A stretch of 64,000 nucleotides of DNA from assembly GCF_900129725.1 (NCBI RefSeq), contig NZ_FQWQ01000004.1, positions 496,001 to 560,000 of the forward strand. The letters run 5' to 3'. The notes under the pieces were generated by a model. It saw only the letters and a list, made by a program, of their open reading frames with translations. It was not told the origin of the DNA and made no database searches. How positions within the stretch are numbered: position 1 is the stretch's first letter; the number at the start of each line of letters is the position of its first letter. The DNA is from Chryseolinea serpens. GTDB lineage: Bacteria > Bacteroidota > Bacteroidia > Cytophagales > Cyclobacteriaceae. Position numbers and translations under genes: made by a program. Below are positions 39,797 through 48,844 of the stretch, piece after piece.

Positions 39797-41286
39797 TCAA
39801 CCAACCCAATCCCACTGCCGCGTTTTAATTGCGCGAGAGCAGACTTTGCTTTGCTGTCGATACTGTTTTTGTATTCGTGCTTCTTGTACGAGAGCGCGAG
39901 TGTAAAAAAGGTCTTTGCGCTTTCCAGGTCCTTGTCGGCCCAAGCGAGATAGCCCAATTGTAGGCAGGCGTTGGGTGCATAGTACCAGGGCTCCTGGCCG
40001 TTTTGTTTGATGGTCTCTTTGTACAATTCCCTGGCTTGAGGAAGATGGTTGGTCTTGTGCTCCAAGCGCGCTTTGCGATAGATCAACTCTACCTGGTCGC
40101 GTTTGCTGGGAACCTGAGCCGGTGTGATGGCTTCCAGGATCTTGCGGGCGTTGTCGTAGTAGCCGCCGTCGGTGGCGTAGCGGGCTTTGGTGAGTTGCAT
40201 GTGGGGAAGCTCATCGTCGGCCAGGCTGCGGGCGGCGTATTTGTCCGCTTCACTGGCTTCTTTGCCCAGCGTCCGGGCTTGCTTGAAGACCTCCAGGGCG
40301 TCGTTGTTGCTGCCGTTCAGATAGTAGCATAACCCCACTTTATAATAAGCGTCCTTGATAAAGTTCTGCCCCTTGTAGTGGTTGATAAACCAGCGATAAG
40401 AAGCCATGGCCTCCATGTATTCTGCCTTATGCAGGTAGATCTCACCTTTCAGATATTCAGCGTAATAGATAGGCAACCCCGAGTGTTTCGTGCTCAGTGT
40501 GTTCAGCAGGAACAAGGCCTCTTCGCTTTGTGAATTTTTTATTGCCAAGGCTCCACCCAGGAACAGCGCTAGCCGGTTGCCCGGATGATCGGCCAATAAC
40601 TGGCGTGCCTCGGTTACGGCACTGTCGGTTTGCTGCAACAACAAGCCCTTCGCGAGTGCCGAGATCATGCCGGCCTCAAAGCTCAGCGGATGACCCGCCT
40701 TGGTGAAGGACTCCAACTCGGCCATGCCGTCGCCAATAGAACCGTCCATGCTGAGCAGACTCAGCACCCAGTTGTATTGTTCGGGTACCGACCCGATGAT
40801 CACCTCGAGCATGCCCGCCGTCTTCTTGATGGCCTGGTATTCGGGGAAGCGTTTTTTTAACTCCTTCGCCGTGAGGAAAGCCTGGCGCAGGTTGAGGCCG
40901 GCATCGAATTCGTGACCGTATTTCAAATAGACAAAGGCCCATTGCATGCGGATCTCGGCCAGCAACAACAGCTCGTCGGGGGAGTTCAGTTTGATCTTGC
41001 GCTCCAGTCGTTGTTCGAAGTGGTCTTCGTATTCGGTGTATTTTTCACCGTCTTCGGTGATGAGCAACTCCAGCGCTTCACCCAGGGCGAGCACATAGTG
41101 TTCCTGGGGGGTCTTGGGGTTGGGCAGCATGGCATAGGCCTCCACCGTTTGAAGGTTCAGCACCAGGTCGTAGGCCTTCTGCGAGATGGCGTCGAACTTC
41201 CATTCTTCGGGAGGGGCCGCCAGGGCGGTGGCGTAGCACAAAAAAAGGCAAGCGATAGCGCCTGCCTTTCTATAATAAGGTATCAA
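39784..41286 (-). CDS. Secreted TPR-repeat protein
   Basis: The reading frame is open further upstream into the DUF164 gene, but a TTG at 41286 gives a good signal peptide (KAGAIACLFLCYATALAAP) and a 4-base gap to the upstream stop, so I prefer it (500 aa). The rest is a solenoid of TPR helices (for example FIKDAYYKVGLCYYLNGSNN and LYKETIKQNGQEPWYYAPN). Such periplasmic TPR proteins act as scaffolds; partner unknown. It is in one operon with the DUF164 and Nif3-like genes. Confidence 0.75.
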   Translation of the reverse strand: MIPYYRKAGAIACLFLCYATALAAPPEEWKFDAISQKAYDLVLNLQTVEAYAMLPNPKTPQEHYVLALGEALELLITEDGEKYTEYEDHFEQRLERKIKLNSPDELLLLAEIRMQWAFVYLKYGHEFDAGLNLRQAFLTAKELKKRFPEYQAIKKTAGMLEVIIGSVPEQYNWVLSLLSMDGSIGDGMAELESFTKAGHPLSFEAGMISALAKGLLLQQTDSAVTEARQLLADHPGNRLALFLGGALAIKNSQSEEALFLLNTLSTKHSGLPIYYAEYLKGEIYLHKAEYMEAMASYRWFINHYKGQNFIKDAYYKVGLCYYLNGSNNDALEVFKQARTLGKEASEADKYAARSLADDELPHMQLTKARYATDGGYYDNARKILEAITPAQVPSKRDQVELIYRKARLEHKTNHLPQARELYKETIKQNGQEPWYYAPNACLQLGYLAWADKDLESAKTFFTLALSYKKHEYKNSIDSKAKSALAQLKRGSGIGLVDQRR

Positions 41287-41290
41287 AAGG

Positions 41291-42094
41291 TTATTCAACT
41301 TTTTTTCTACGGGTAGGGGCTGGAGTAGCCACTTTAGCGGTTTTGGGCTTGTCACCTTCATCGAGAGAGTCCATATCAACGTCCGCTAAGATACGACCGG
41401 AATGCTCATCGATCACAATTTTCTTTTTCTCGCGGATCTCGGCGATCTTTTGAGGAGGGATCACGATGTTACATCCTTCGGCGGCACCGCGCACCACGCG
41501 CACGACGGCAAGGCCGTTGGTGAGGCTGGTACGGAGGCGTTCGTAATATTTGAGGAGTTTGTCTTCGATTTTCTTGGTGGCCTTTTCGCGTTCTGCTAAC
41601 AGTCTTTTCTCTTCTTCGTGGCTTTCGGCCAGGATGCCATCCAGTTCTTTTTTCTTGTTGTCGAGGTGTTCGCCGCGCTCTTTGATCTGGTTGTTGATCT
41701 TTTCGATCTCTTCCTTCTTGTCGACGATCTGGTCTTTGCCTTCTTTTATCTTTTTCTCGCAGATCTGGATTTCCAGCTCTTGCAGCTCAATTTCTTTGGT
41801 GATGGCGTCGAATTCGCGGTTGTTTCTAACGTTTTTCTGTTGTTCGGTGTATTTTTTGATCAGCTTTTCCGCTTCCTTGATGCCTTCTTTGTATTTTTTG
41901 ATACCTTCTTCAATGTCCTTCTGATCAGTTTCGTATCGCGTTTGGCGCGTCTTGTACCCCTCAATTTCGTCCTCCAAATCCTGGACTTCGTCGGGAAGGT
42001 CGCCCCGGAGCTTTTTAAGTTCGTCTAGCTTTGTGTCAATGAATTGGAGTTTAACAAGCGCTTCGAGCTTCTGTGCAACTGATTGATTTTCCAT
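41291..42094 (-). CDS. DUF164 coiled-coil protein with a degenerate zinc ribbon
   Basis: The 267-aa product has a long coiled coil (about 10-185) and the C-terminal block of the DUF164/C4 zinc-ribbon family (CNIVIPPQKIAEIREKKK, then EHSGRILADVD). The family normally has CxxC pairs at GCxGC and CxxCGR; here only one cysteine remains, so zinc is probably not bound. An unusual Lys/Pro/Thr tail follows (KVATPAPTRRKKVE). It is between the Nif3-like and TPR genes in one operon; DUF164 and Nif3-like genes are neighbours in many bacteria. Confidence 0.88.
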   Translation of the reverse strand: MENQSVAQKLEALVKLQFIDTKLDELKKLRGDLPDEVQDLEDEIEGYKTRQTRYETDQKDIEEGIKKYKEGIKEAEKLIKKYTEQQKNVRNNREFDAITKEIELQELEIQICEKKIKEGKDQIVDKKEEIEKINNQIKERGEHLDNKKKELDGILAESHEEEKRLLAEREKATKKIEDKLLKYYERLRTSLTNGLAVVRVVRGAAEGCNIVIPPQKIAEIREKKKIVIDEHSGRILADVDMDSLDEGDKPKTAKVATPAPTRRKKVE

Positions 42095-42097
42095 TCT

Positions 42098-43204
42098 TTA
42101 TAGGTAGCTTATTGGATTCGTGACAGTCTTTGAAAAATTGATCGCAAAAGTAGGAAATTTTTTCCGTAAAACCTCCTGCAAAAGTTCTTTGGTGAAAGCT
42201 TCGCTCTCGTAATGCCCGATGTCGGCGATGATAATTTTCCCGTCGGCATCAAAGAATTCGTGGTATTTAAAGTCGGCAGTGATGAAAATGTCCGCCCCGG
42301 CCTGAATGGCTTTCGAAAGCAGAAAGCTGCCTGATCCCCCGCAAACGGCCACTTTTTTTATCAGAGGGCGAGAGAGTGCGGTGTAGCGGATCACTTGGGT
42401 TTCCATACGTACTTTTAAACCTTTCAGGAATTCCAAAGGTTCCATGGGCGTTTCCAGCTCCCCGGTCATCCCGGAGCCAACTTCTTGATTCTCATTGGTT
42501 AGCGCGCTCAAATAATAAGCCACTTCTTCATACGGATGGTTTTTCCGCAGGGCCGCCATCACCGCCCCCTCCAGCGGCACGGGAAAGATCACCTCCGCCC
42601 GTATTTCCTCCACCGTTTCCTGCACCTGCGGCTTCCCGATGTGCGGTGTGGCCGATTCGCCGGGCATAAAAGTGCCTGTTCCCGGCACCTGGAAGCTGCA
42701 ATTCTGGTAGTTGCCGATCTGGCCGGCGCCGGCCTGATAAAGGGCCGAGAGCACGGTCCCGGCATGTTCTTTGGGAATGAACGTGACCAGCTTTTTCAGG
42801 GTATCGGTCTTGGGGGCCAGTATTTTTAGGTTTTTCAGGCCAATGCGCTCGCAGATCTTCCGGTTCACCCCGTCGAAGACGTTGTCGAGGTTGGTGTGGA
42901 TGGCGTAGATGGCGATGTCGTTCTTGATGGCGGCAATGATCACCCGTTCCACATAGTGGCTGCCGGTGAGCTTTTTCAATCCTTTGAAAACGATGGGGTG
43001 GTGGGCCACGATGAGGTTGCATCCTTGCTGGATGGCTTCGTGTACTACGGCTTCGGTGCAGTCGAGCGTGACCAGGATGCCGGTGCAATCGGCGTTAGCA
43101 TCGCCGGTGAGGAGGCCCGCGTTGTCATAGTTTTCCTGGTATCCGCGGGGTGCCAGGGCTTCGAGCGTTATGGTTACATCTTTTATTTTTATACTTGCGT
43201 TCAT
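42098..43204 (-). CDS. Nif3-like dinuclear metal-centre protein (DUF34)
   Basis: From the ATG at 43204 the protein is 368 aa, the long YqfO-like form with an inserted central domain. Metal-ligand motifs are IVAHHPIVFKG (about 65-75), YAIHTNLDNV and, at the C-terminus, ADFKYHEF and ADIGHYESE. DUF34 proteins form toroidal hexamers and have been linked to GTP cyclohydrolase-like and metal-handling roles, without a settled activity. It heads an operon with the DUF164 and TPR genes; the gap to DUF164 is 3 bases. Confidence 0.92.
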   Translation of the reverse strand: MNASIKIKDVTITLEALAPRGYQENYDNAGLLTGDANADCTGILVTLDCTEAVVHEAIQQGCNLIVAHHPIVFKGLKKLTGSHYVERVIIAAIKNDIAIYAIHTNLDNVFDGVNRKICERIGLKNLKILAPKTDTLKKLVTFIPKEHAGTVLSALYQAGAGQIGNYQNCSFQVPGTGTFMPGESATPHIGKPQVQETVEEIRAEVIFPVPLEGAVMAALRKNHPYEEVAYYLSALTNENQEVGSGMTGELETPMEPLEFLKGLKVRMETQVIRYTALSRPLIKKVAVCGGSGSFLLSKAIQAGADIFITADFKYHEFFDADGKIIIADIGHYESEAFTKELLQEVLRKKFPTFAINFSKTVTNPISYL

Positions 43205-43303
43205 GAATTTCGACACTCGGACGGCATGGGTTAGGGGTTAAAAATAGCTTCTTCCGGTCAATATGTAAGCAGTGATGAATTCTAAAAATCGGTTTGACGT
43301 GCC

Positions 43304-44338
43304 ATGATCCTTCTCCGCATTTTGCTTTATCCCATGGCCATGGCCTACAACTTTATTACCGGTCTGCGCAACCGGCTTTATGACCGTGGCCTAAAGCCTT
43401 CCGTCACCTTCGAGCTGCCCGTCATCAATGTGGGCAACCTCACCGTTGGCGGCACGGGCAAAACGCCGTTGATCGAGTACCTCATCCGGCTCCTGGCCCC
43501 TAACCATAAGGTGGCCACGCTCAGTCGTGGCTATGGGCGAAACACTACGGGCTTTCGCATTGCCAGCCCGACCGACAACGCCGGGACCCTGGGTGATGAA
43601 CCCACACAGTTCTATCAAAAATATGGCGACCGCGTCACGGTTGCCGTTGGCGAAGAGCGTGCACTGGCCATCCCCAACATTCTTCAGGACCACCCCGACA
43701 CGGAGATCATCCTGCTCGACGATGCCTACCAGCACCGGAAGGTGAGGCCCTCGCTGAACATTCTCCTGTCGGACTACAACCGGCCCTTTTATGACGACCT
43801 GCTGTTACCGGCCGGCCGACTCCGTGAGTCACGTCAGGGCGCGGCGCGGGCCGACGTGGTGGTGGTCACCAAATGTCCCCCCGAGATCACCGACGATGAG
43901 ATGATGGAGATCGACCAGCACGTGCGCCGGTATGTGGGGAAGCCTGTTTTCTTCACGCATGTGCGCTACGGCAACCCCATGCCGGTCACGGCGCGGGCTC
44001 AGAAACTTGGCGATGAAGTGGTTCTCATCACGGGCATTGCCAATGCAAAACCCCTCGTACATTATTTAAAACAAACCTTTAACCTGGTCAGGCATTTCGA
44101 TTTCACAGACCATCATACCTACCGGGCTTCCGACCTGGAGGACTTCACCAGTGCATTAAAAGCCCATCCCAAGGCAAGTTTTCTGACGACCGAAAAGGAT
44201 AAAGTCAAGCTGGTATCACCGGCCTTCCGGGAGGCGATCGAAAAAATTCCGTTGTTTTATTTGCCCATCGAAGTGGAATTCATCAAAAATGGACAGGATT
44301 TTGATGAGATCGTGCTAAATCATTTGAAGCGTGCCTGA
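43304..44338 (+). CDS. lpxK: Tetraacyldisaccharide 4'-kinase
   Basis: This 344-aa protein has the Walker A motif VGGTGKTP (48-55) after INVGNLT, the LSRGYGR segment, DEPTQFYQKYGDRVTVAVGE, and LLDDAYQHRKV, all typical of LpxK, with an N-terminal membrane-associated helix. It phosphorylates the lipid A precursor at the inner membrane. Its last 8 bases overlap the porin gene start. Confidence 0.96.
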   Translation: MILLRILLYPMAMAYNFITGLRNRLYDRGLKPSVTFELPVINVGNLTVGGTGKTPLIEYLIRLLAPNHKVATLSRGYGRNTTGFRIASPTDNAGTLGDEPTQFYQKYGDRVTVAVGEERALAIPNILQDHPDTEIILLDDAYQHRKVRPSLNILLSDYNRPFYDDLLLPAGRLRESRQGAARADVVVVTKCPPEITDDEMMEIDQHVRRYVGKPVFFTHVRYGNPMPVTARAQKLGDEVVLITGIANAKPLVHYLKQTFNLVRHFDFTDHHTYRASDLEDFTSALKAHPKASFLTTEKDKVKLVSPAFREAIEKIPLFYLPIEVEFIKNGQDFDEIVLNHLKRA

Positions 44339-46301
44339 GATAAAAAAATTCCTGAATCCCGCTATCCACACATCGCAACGGTTATTTTTGCCCGTGCATT
44401 TTTTTCGCCCGATACTCACCCTGCTTTTTCTGGCCGCCATCGTCTTTCAAACGGCCGCCCAAGACCAGCCCACGCGTCGCAAGGGGTCGCGCATCATCGA
44501 CGACACGACCAAGCAGGTCTATGGGCCCAAGACCTCGCGCTATTACTACGAGCAGGACTTCTTCTATAACCGCACGGTGTTTTCCACCATCGACACGGCT
44601 ATCCGTAATTTTCACCGGTGGACCTATGTGCAACAGAACCACTATTTCTACCAGGACCTCGGCAACATCGGCACGTCCATGAAGTCGATCTTTTTCAAGC
44701 CCCCCACCCTGATCGGGGCCACGTCGGGGTTCACCTCGTACGATGTGTATTGGGATGCTGAAAAAATCCGCTACTTCGACACCAAGTCGCCTTACTCCAA
44801 CATGCGGGTGAACCTGGGTGGCAAGGGGCGCTCCACGACGAAGATCACCTTTAGCCGCAACATCAAACCCAATTGGAATATCGGGTTCAATTTCCGGGCG
44901 TTGCTCATCGACAAACAGATTCAACGCGCCAGCAAAGGCGATCGCAACGTCAAGGCCACCTACTACGATCTCTATACGACCTATGAAACACCGGACAGCA
45001 GCTATCGGCTGTTCCTCAACTTCCAGCGGGCCAAGCACGACGCCGACGAATACGGCGGTGTTCTGCAACCCCCGGGTGTCAATTTTAAATACGGCGACTA
45101 CTTCTCCACCGACGCGCAGCCCAACCTGCACGAGGCCATCAGCGAAGACCTGCGCATGAACATCCATTTGTACCATCAATACAAAGTGGGATCGGCCCTG
45201 CAACTGTATCACATCTTCGACCGCTATCGGCAAGGAAATAATTTTGTGGATGTTGTGGCCTCCGAGCCGGACGGCTATTACGGAAGTTTTGTAAACATCG
45301 TCGCCGACTCTACCAACGACTATGCGAAGTTCAAGGCCCTTCGAAATGAGGTGGGTATCAAGGGCAACCTGCTAAAGCTTTTCTACAATGGATATTACGC
45401 CTTGCGGAACGTGTCATACACAAACCGGGGGGGCGAATTTATTCAAAACGATTATAAGGCGTCGGAGAGCTACATTGGCGGAAGGATGTCGTTGGCGCTG
45501 GATTCCATCGGTGAACTGGGAGGCTGGGTGGAAGTGCAGCAGAATGGCAACTACCGCGTTGAGGGCACACTTAAAAGCAAGTGGTTTGAGGCTTCGTTAA
45601 AGCAAATGCAGTATTCGCCGTCGTATCTCACACAATCCTATGTGGGCATGTACAACGTCTGGACCAACAATTTCAACAGTACGAACATGACGCAGGTGAA
45701 CGGCTATATCCACTACAAGACACCGACATTCACCGTCTCACCCGGGCTAACATTCACCACACTGAACAACTATGTCTATTTCAAGGAAGTGCCAGAAGCC
45801 AGTGATACTGTGCAGAAGGTCATGCCCTATCAAACCTCCGACGGACAGGTTATCGTGTCGCCCGAAGTAAAGGTTTCGTTGGTGCTGGCCCGTCACATTC
45901 ATTTCGATGCACAGTTCATGTACACCCGCGTCCTCAAGAATGCGGATGACGCGATACAATTGCCGGCTGTGTTTGTGAACTCTCAACTGTCGTACGAAAA
46001 CATTTTCTTCAATGGCAACCTCGACATGCATGGCGGGGTGGATTTCCATTTTCAGTCCGATTACCTGGCCAATAGCTATTGGGTGCCTACCCAGCAGTTT
46101 TACACGCAGCGGTCGTTCACATCTCCCAGCTTTCCGCTGATCGACTTGTTCTTTAGTGCGCGCATCAAACGCGGTCGCGTTTTTCTGAAGTATAACAACC
46201 TGATCCAGGCGTTCACCAAGGAAGGCTATATGGCCACGCCACAATACCCAGGTCAACGTCCGATCCTTGATTTTGGATTCGATTGGTCTTTCTATGATTA
46301 G
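44331..46301 (+). CDS. Putative porin (Porin_10 family)
   Basis: The protein of about 650 aa has an N-terminal signal (FRPILTLLFLAAIVFQTAAQ) and a long beta-rich body with alternating aromatic residues that ends in FGFDWSFYD, a typical outer-membrane barrel C-terminus. Blocks such as FKPPTLIGATSGFTSYDVYW match Porin_10, a Bacteroidota family. The start is uncertain: GTG at 44331 overlaps lpxK, and a GTG just before the HFFRP signal is also possible. It probably forms a general outer-membrane channel. Confidence 0.85.
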   Translation: MPEIKKFLNPAIHTSQRLFLPVHFFRPILTLLFLAAIVFQTAAQDQPTRRKGSRIIDDTTKQVYGPKTSRYYYEQDFFYNRTVFSTIDTAIRNFHRWTYVQQNHYFYQDLGNIGTSMKSIFFKPPTLIGATSGFTSYDVYWDAEKIRYFDTKSPYSNMRVNLGGKGRSTTKITFSRNIKPNWNIGFNFRALLIDKQIQRASKGDRNVKATYYDLYTTYETPDSSYRLFLNFQRAKHDADEYGGVLQPPGVNFKYGDYFSTDAQPNLHEAISEDLRMNIHLYHQYKVGSALQLYHIFDRYRQGNNFVDVVASEPDGYYGSFVNIVADSTNDYAKFKALRNEVGIKGNLLKLFYNGYYALRNVSYTNRGGEFIQNDYKASESYIGGRMSLALDSIGELGGWVEVQQNGNYRVEGTLKSKWFEASLKQMQYSPSYLTQSYVGMYNVWTNNFNSTNMTQVNGYIHYKTPTFTVSPGLTFTTLNNYVYFKEVPEASDTVQKVMPYQTSDGQVIVSPEVKVSLVLARHIHFDAQFMYTRVLKNADDAIQLPAVFVNSQLSYENIFFNGNLDMHGGVDFHFQSDYLANSYWVPTQQFYTQRSFTSPSFPLIDLFFSARIKRGRVFLKYNNLIQAFTKEGYMATPQYPGQRPILDFGFDWSFYD

Positions 46302-46360
46302 AACCGGTGGATTTGAAACATCTTTATCACGGGAAAGTTGTAAATTAAAAAGAACATTAG

Positions 46361-46434
46361 CAGGGGAGACGTAATCGCCTCGTCCGGCAGCGAGCAAAGT
46401 CAATCTAAAGGCTGCGGCGTCTTACCGTGAGGAG
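46361..46434 (+). ncRNA. Candidate structured leader RNA upstream of miaE
   Basis: Between the porin and miaE genes, GAGACG (46366-46371) can pair with CGTCTT (46418-46423) and, inside it, GCAGC (46387-46391) with GCTGC (46411-46415), leaving a large A-rich loop. The region is GC-rich against AT-rich flanks and lies about 25 bases before the start codon. It matches no riboswitch that I recognise. Confidence 0.35.
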
Positions 46435-46460
46435 AAATCATAAACATCACGTTAAAAATC

Positions 46461-47063
46461 GTGGAGAGCAAAGACAAATTTACGCTGGGACTTGAACTGC
46501 CCACCGACCCGCGGTGGATCGACATCGCGCAGGAACATATCCGCGACATCCTGGTGGATCATGCTTACTGTGAGCAGAAGGCAGCGTCTTCGTGCATCTC
46601 GCTCATTATCCTGCATCCCGATCGCGAGAAACTGGTGGAGGTGCTGGCACCCATTGTTGCCGAGGAGTGGAGCCACTTTGAGCGGGTATTGGCCGAGTTG
46701 AAGAAGCGTGGCTACACGCTTGGCCCGTCGCGTAAAGACGAATATGTGGAGGCGCTCTTCAAGCTGGTTAAAAAAGGAGGCAGCCGCGAACAACAGTTGG
46801 TCGAAAAACTTCTCCTCAACGCCCTCATTGAAGCCCGCAGTTGCGAGCGGTTTAAAGTGCTTTGGAAACATATTCCGGATCCTGAGCTCTCAGAATTTTA
46901 TCATGAGCTTATGATTTCGGAGGCGGGGCATTATAAGACCTTTTTGCACCTGGCGAAAGAATATCTTCCGGAAGATGCGGTCATGCACCGCTGGCGCGAG
47001 TGGTTGGAGGCGGAGGCGGAGATTATGCGAGGCTTAGGAGTGAGGGGGGATAGGATTCACTGA
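46461..47063 (+). CDS. miaE: tRNA-(ms2io6A)-hydroxylase
   Basis: The 200-aa ferritin-like protein carries the di-iron ligands spaced as in MiaE: HAYCEQKAASS, EEWSHFERVL (ExxH), EARSCERF and SEAGHYKTF (ExxH). MiaE hydroxylates the isopentenyl side chain at tRNA position 37. The start is a GTG at 46461; the conserved N-terminus begins close to it. A candidate structured leader precedes it. Confidence 0.93.
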   Translation: MESKDKFTLGLELPTDPRWIDIAQEHIRDILVDHAYCEQKAASSCISLIILHPDREKLVEVLAPIVAEEWSHFERVLAELKKRGYTLGPSRKDEYVEALFKLVKKGGSREQQLVEKLLLNALIEARSCERFKVLWKHIPDPELSEFYHELMISEAGHYKTFLHLAKEYLPEDAVMHRWREWLEAEAEIMRGLGVRGDRIH

Positions 47064-47423
47064 ACGTTAAGTGCTTCGCACGTGCAGAAAAGCACGTCAT
47101 TCCGCAGGCACAAACTTCCTCTGGCTTCGCACGTTTTCAAGGAATCCCGTGGACTGCACACTCGATCCGTGTGGTGATGCATTTGGAGAGTGGGGCCGCT
47201 TTCGGTGTTTGCCGGGTTTCGTTTTATTCCGTACGAAGTATATCCAGTTCCTCTGCTCTCGAAATTCGGGATGTCTTGAACTTCTGCCGTAGGTTTTTAA
47301 AAAACTTGTGCCTGCGACATGACGTTGAGGCTCCGCACGCCTGGCTACTTACTACTAACTACTGGCTACTGAATACCGAGCATCAGATTCTGGCTCCAGG
47401 CTCCTGAATACCTCCGCCGCGAA
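47064..47423. other. Non-coding region with simple tandem sequence
   Basis: No gene is seen. 47341-47385 is made of imperfect repeats built from GGCTACT and ACTACT. Further upstream, short motifs such as GTCATTCCGCAGG and GGAATCC look like worn dispersed-repeat ends. Confidence 0.4.
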
Positions 47424-48683
47424 TCACGTTTTCTGCTTCTTCTTCTTCGCCGCCGGGAACAACACATTGTTCAGAATCAACCTGTACCCCGGTGAATTCG
47501 GATGCTGATTCAAGTCCGTGGGTTCTTCACCCACCTGGTGTTGATAGTCTTCAGGATCGTGCCCTCCATAGAACGTCCAGAATCCTTTGCCCAGGACGCC
47601 GTGAATATATTTGGCTTCTTTGATCGATTTGTTTTCGCCCATGATCACCACGTCGGGCTTGATCAGGTTCTCTTTGAACCCTGTGCTTTGTCCGAAGAAA
47701 CCGTTGATGACGCGGGTATGGTTTTGGGTGAGCATGGTGGGGATCGGGTCCCATTTGGCCGAGAATTCGAACAATGAAAAATAGTCGTTGTCCTGGCGCA
47801 GGCCCCGCTCGTTGGGTTGATTGTCGATGTCCGAAAATTCGTATTGGAGGGGATTGCGTTCTAAACGAAAATTGGTGAAGGCAAAGGTGTTTTCGTATTT
47901 CAATTTGTCTTGCGCGGTGGGGTCGGCAGGATCGCCATCGTACATCCGGTCGCAGATGTCAAGGCCTTCGGCGGCCAATGCAATGTCGTAGGTGTCGGTG
48001 GCGGAGCACATGGCGAACAAGAATCCCCCCGAAGTAACAAACTCTTTGATCTTCTTCACCACGGCCAGCTTCAGCTGCGACACTTTGTGGAAGCCAAATT
48101 TTCGGGCGAGGTCTTCGGCTTCTTTTTGCTGCTCGATATACCAGGGCATGTTGCTGTACTGCACATAGAACTTGCCGTACTGCCCGGTGAAATCTTCGTG
48201 GTGCAAGTGCAGCCAGTCGTATTTGGTGAGCATACCATTCATCACCTCGTCGTCAAAGACAATATCGTAGGGAATTTCGGCGTAGGTCAGCACCAGGGTC
48301 ACGGCGTCGTCCCAGGGTTGTTTGGTCTTGGGGGAGTAGACGGCGATCTTGGGGTATTTCTCCAGCTTCATCAGGTCATAGTTCATGGCCGGGCTGGCGA
48401 TCTCGGAGATGATCTGGTTGGTCTGGGCGTCGGAGATGATCTCGAAGCTTACGCCCCGCACCATCAACTCGTTTTGGATTGCGGGATGATAGTCGCACAT
48501 GAAACTGCCGCCGCGGTAGTTCAGCAACCAGTCCACCTGCATGTCGCTGCGCAAGATCCAGTAGGCAATGCCATAGGCCTTCAGGTGGTTGGACTGTTTT
48601 TCATCCATGGGGATGAAAATGGAATTGCTGTGGGCCGTGATGTAGGCCGTCAAAAAAAACAGGAAAAACACGCTACGCTTCAT
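47424..48683 (-). CDS. Conserved secreted Bacteroidota protein (often labelled asparagine synthetase B)
   Basis: The ATG at 48683 gives a 419-aa protein with a signal peptide (KRSVFFLFFLTAYITAHSNS). It contains YGIAYWILRSDMQVDWLLNY, HLHHEDFTGQYGKFYVQY and GGFLFAMCSATDTYDIALA, and ends in a lysine-rich tail. The middle part has the look of a class I glutamine-amidotransferase-like fold, but the Cys/His pair is not clearly that of a synthetase. The common database name is not supported by any synthetase ATP-pyrophosphatase motif. Real function unknown. Confidence 0.75.
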   Translation of the reverse strand: MKRSVFFLFFLTAYITAHSNSIFIPMDEKQSNHLKAYGIAYWILRSDMQVDWLLNYRGGSFMCDYHPAIQNELMVRGVSFEIISDAQTNQIISEIASPAMNYDLMKLEKYPKIAVYSPKTKQPWDDAVTLVLTYAEIPYDIVFDDEVMNGMLTKYDWLHLHHEDFTGQYGKFYVQYSNMPWYIEQQKEAEDLARKFGFHKVSQLKLAVVKKIKEFVTSGGFLFAMCSATDTYDIALAAEGLDICDRMYDGDPADPTAQDKLKYENTFAFTNFRLERNPLQYEFSDIDNQPNERGLRQDNDYFSLFEFSAKWDPIPTMLTQNHTRVINGFFGQSTGFKENLIKPDVVIMGENKSIKEAKYIHGVLGKGFWTFYGGHDPEDYQHQVGEEPTDLNQHPNSPGYRLILNNVLFPAAKKKKQKT

Positions 48684-48844
48684 ACTCAAACCCCGTTATA
48701 GAACTTAAATTTACTTCGCTGCTGCGACATTTTTGATGGAATAGCACAAAATTAGGGCCTCACCCTAAAAAATCGGCTGCCGGCTGTAACATTGGGGGGT
48801 ACTTTATCAACGTATTGTAACACAACGCAATTGTAGACAGTTTC

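Noticed and set aside
47424-48683. Asparagine synthetase B activity
   Set aside because: There is a signal peptide and no synthetase ATP-pyrophosphatase motif; the label seems to be an annotation habit.
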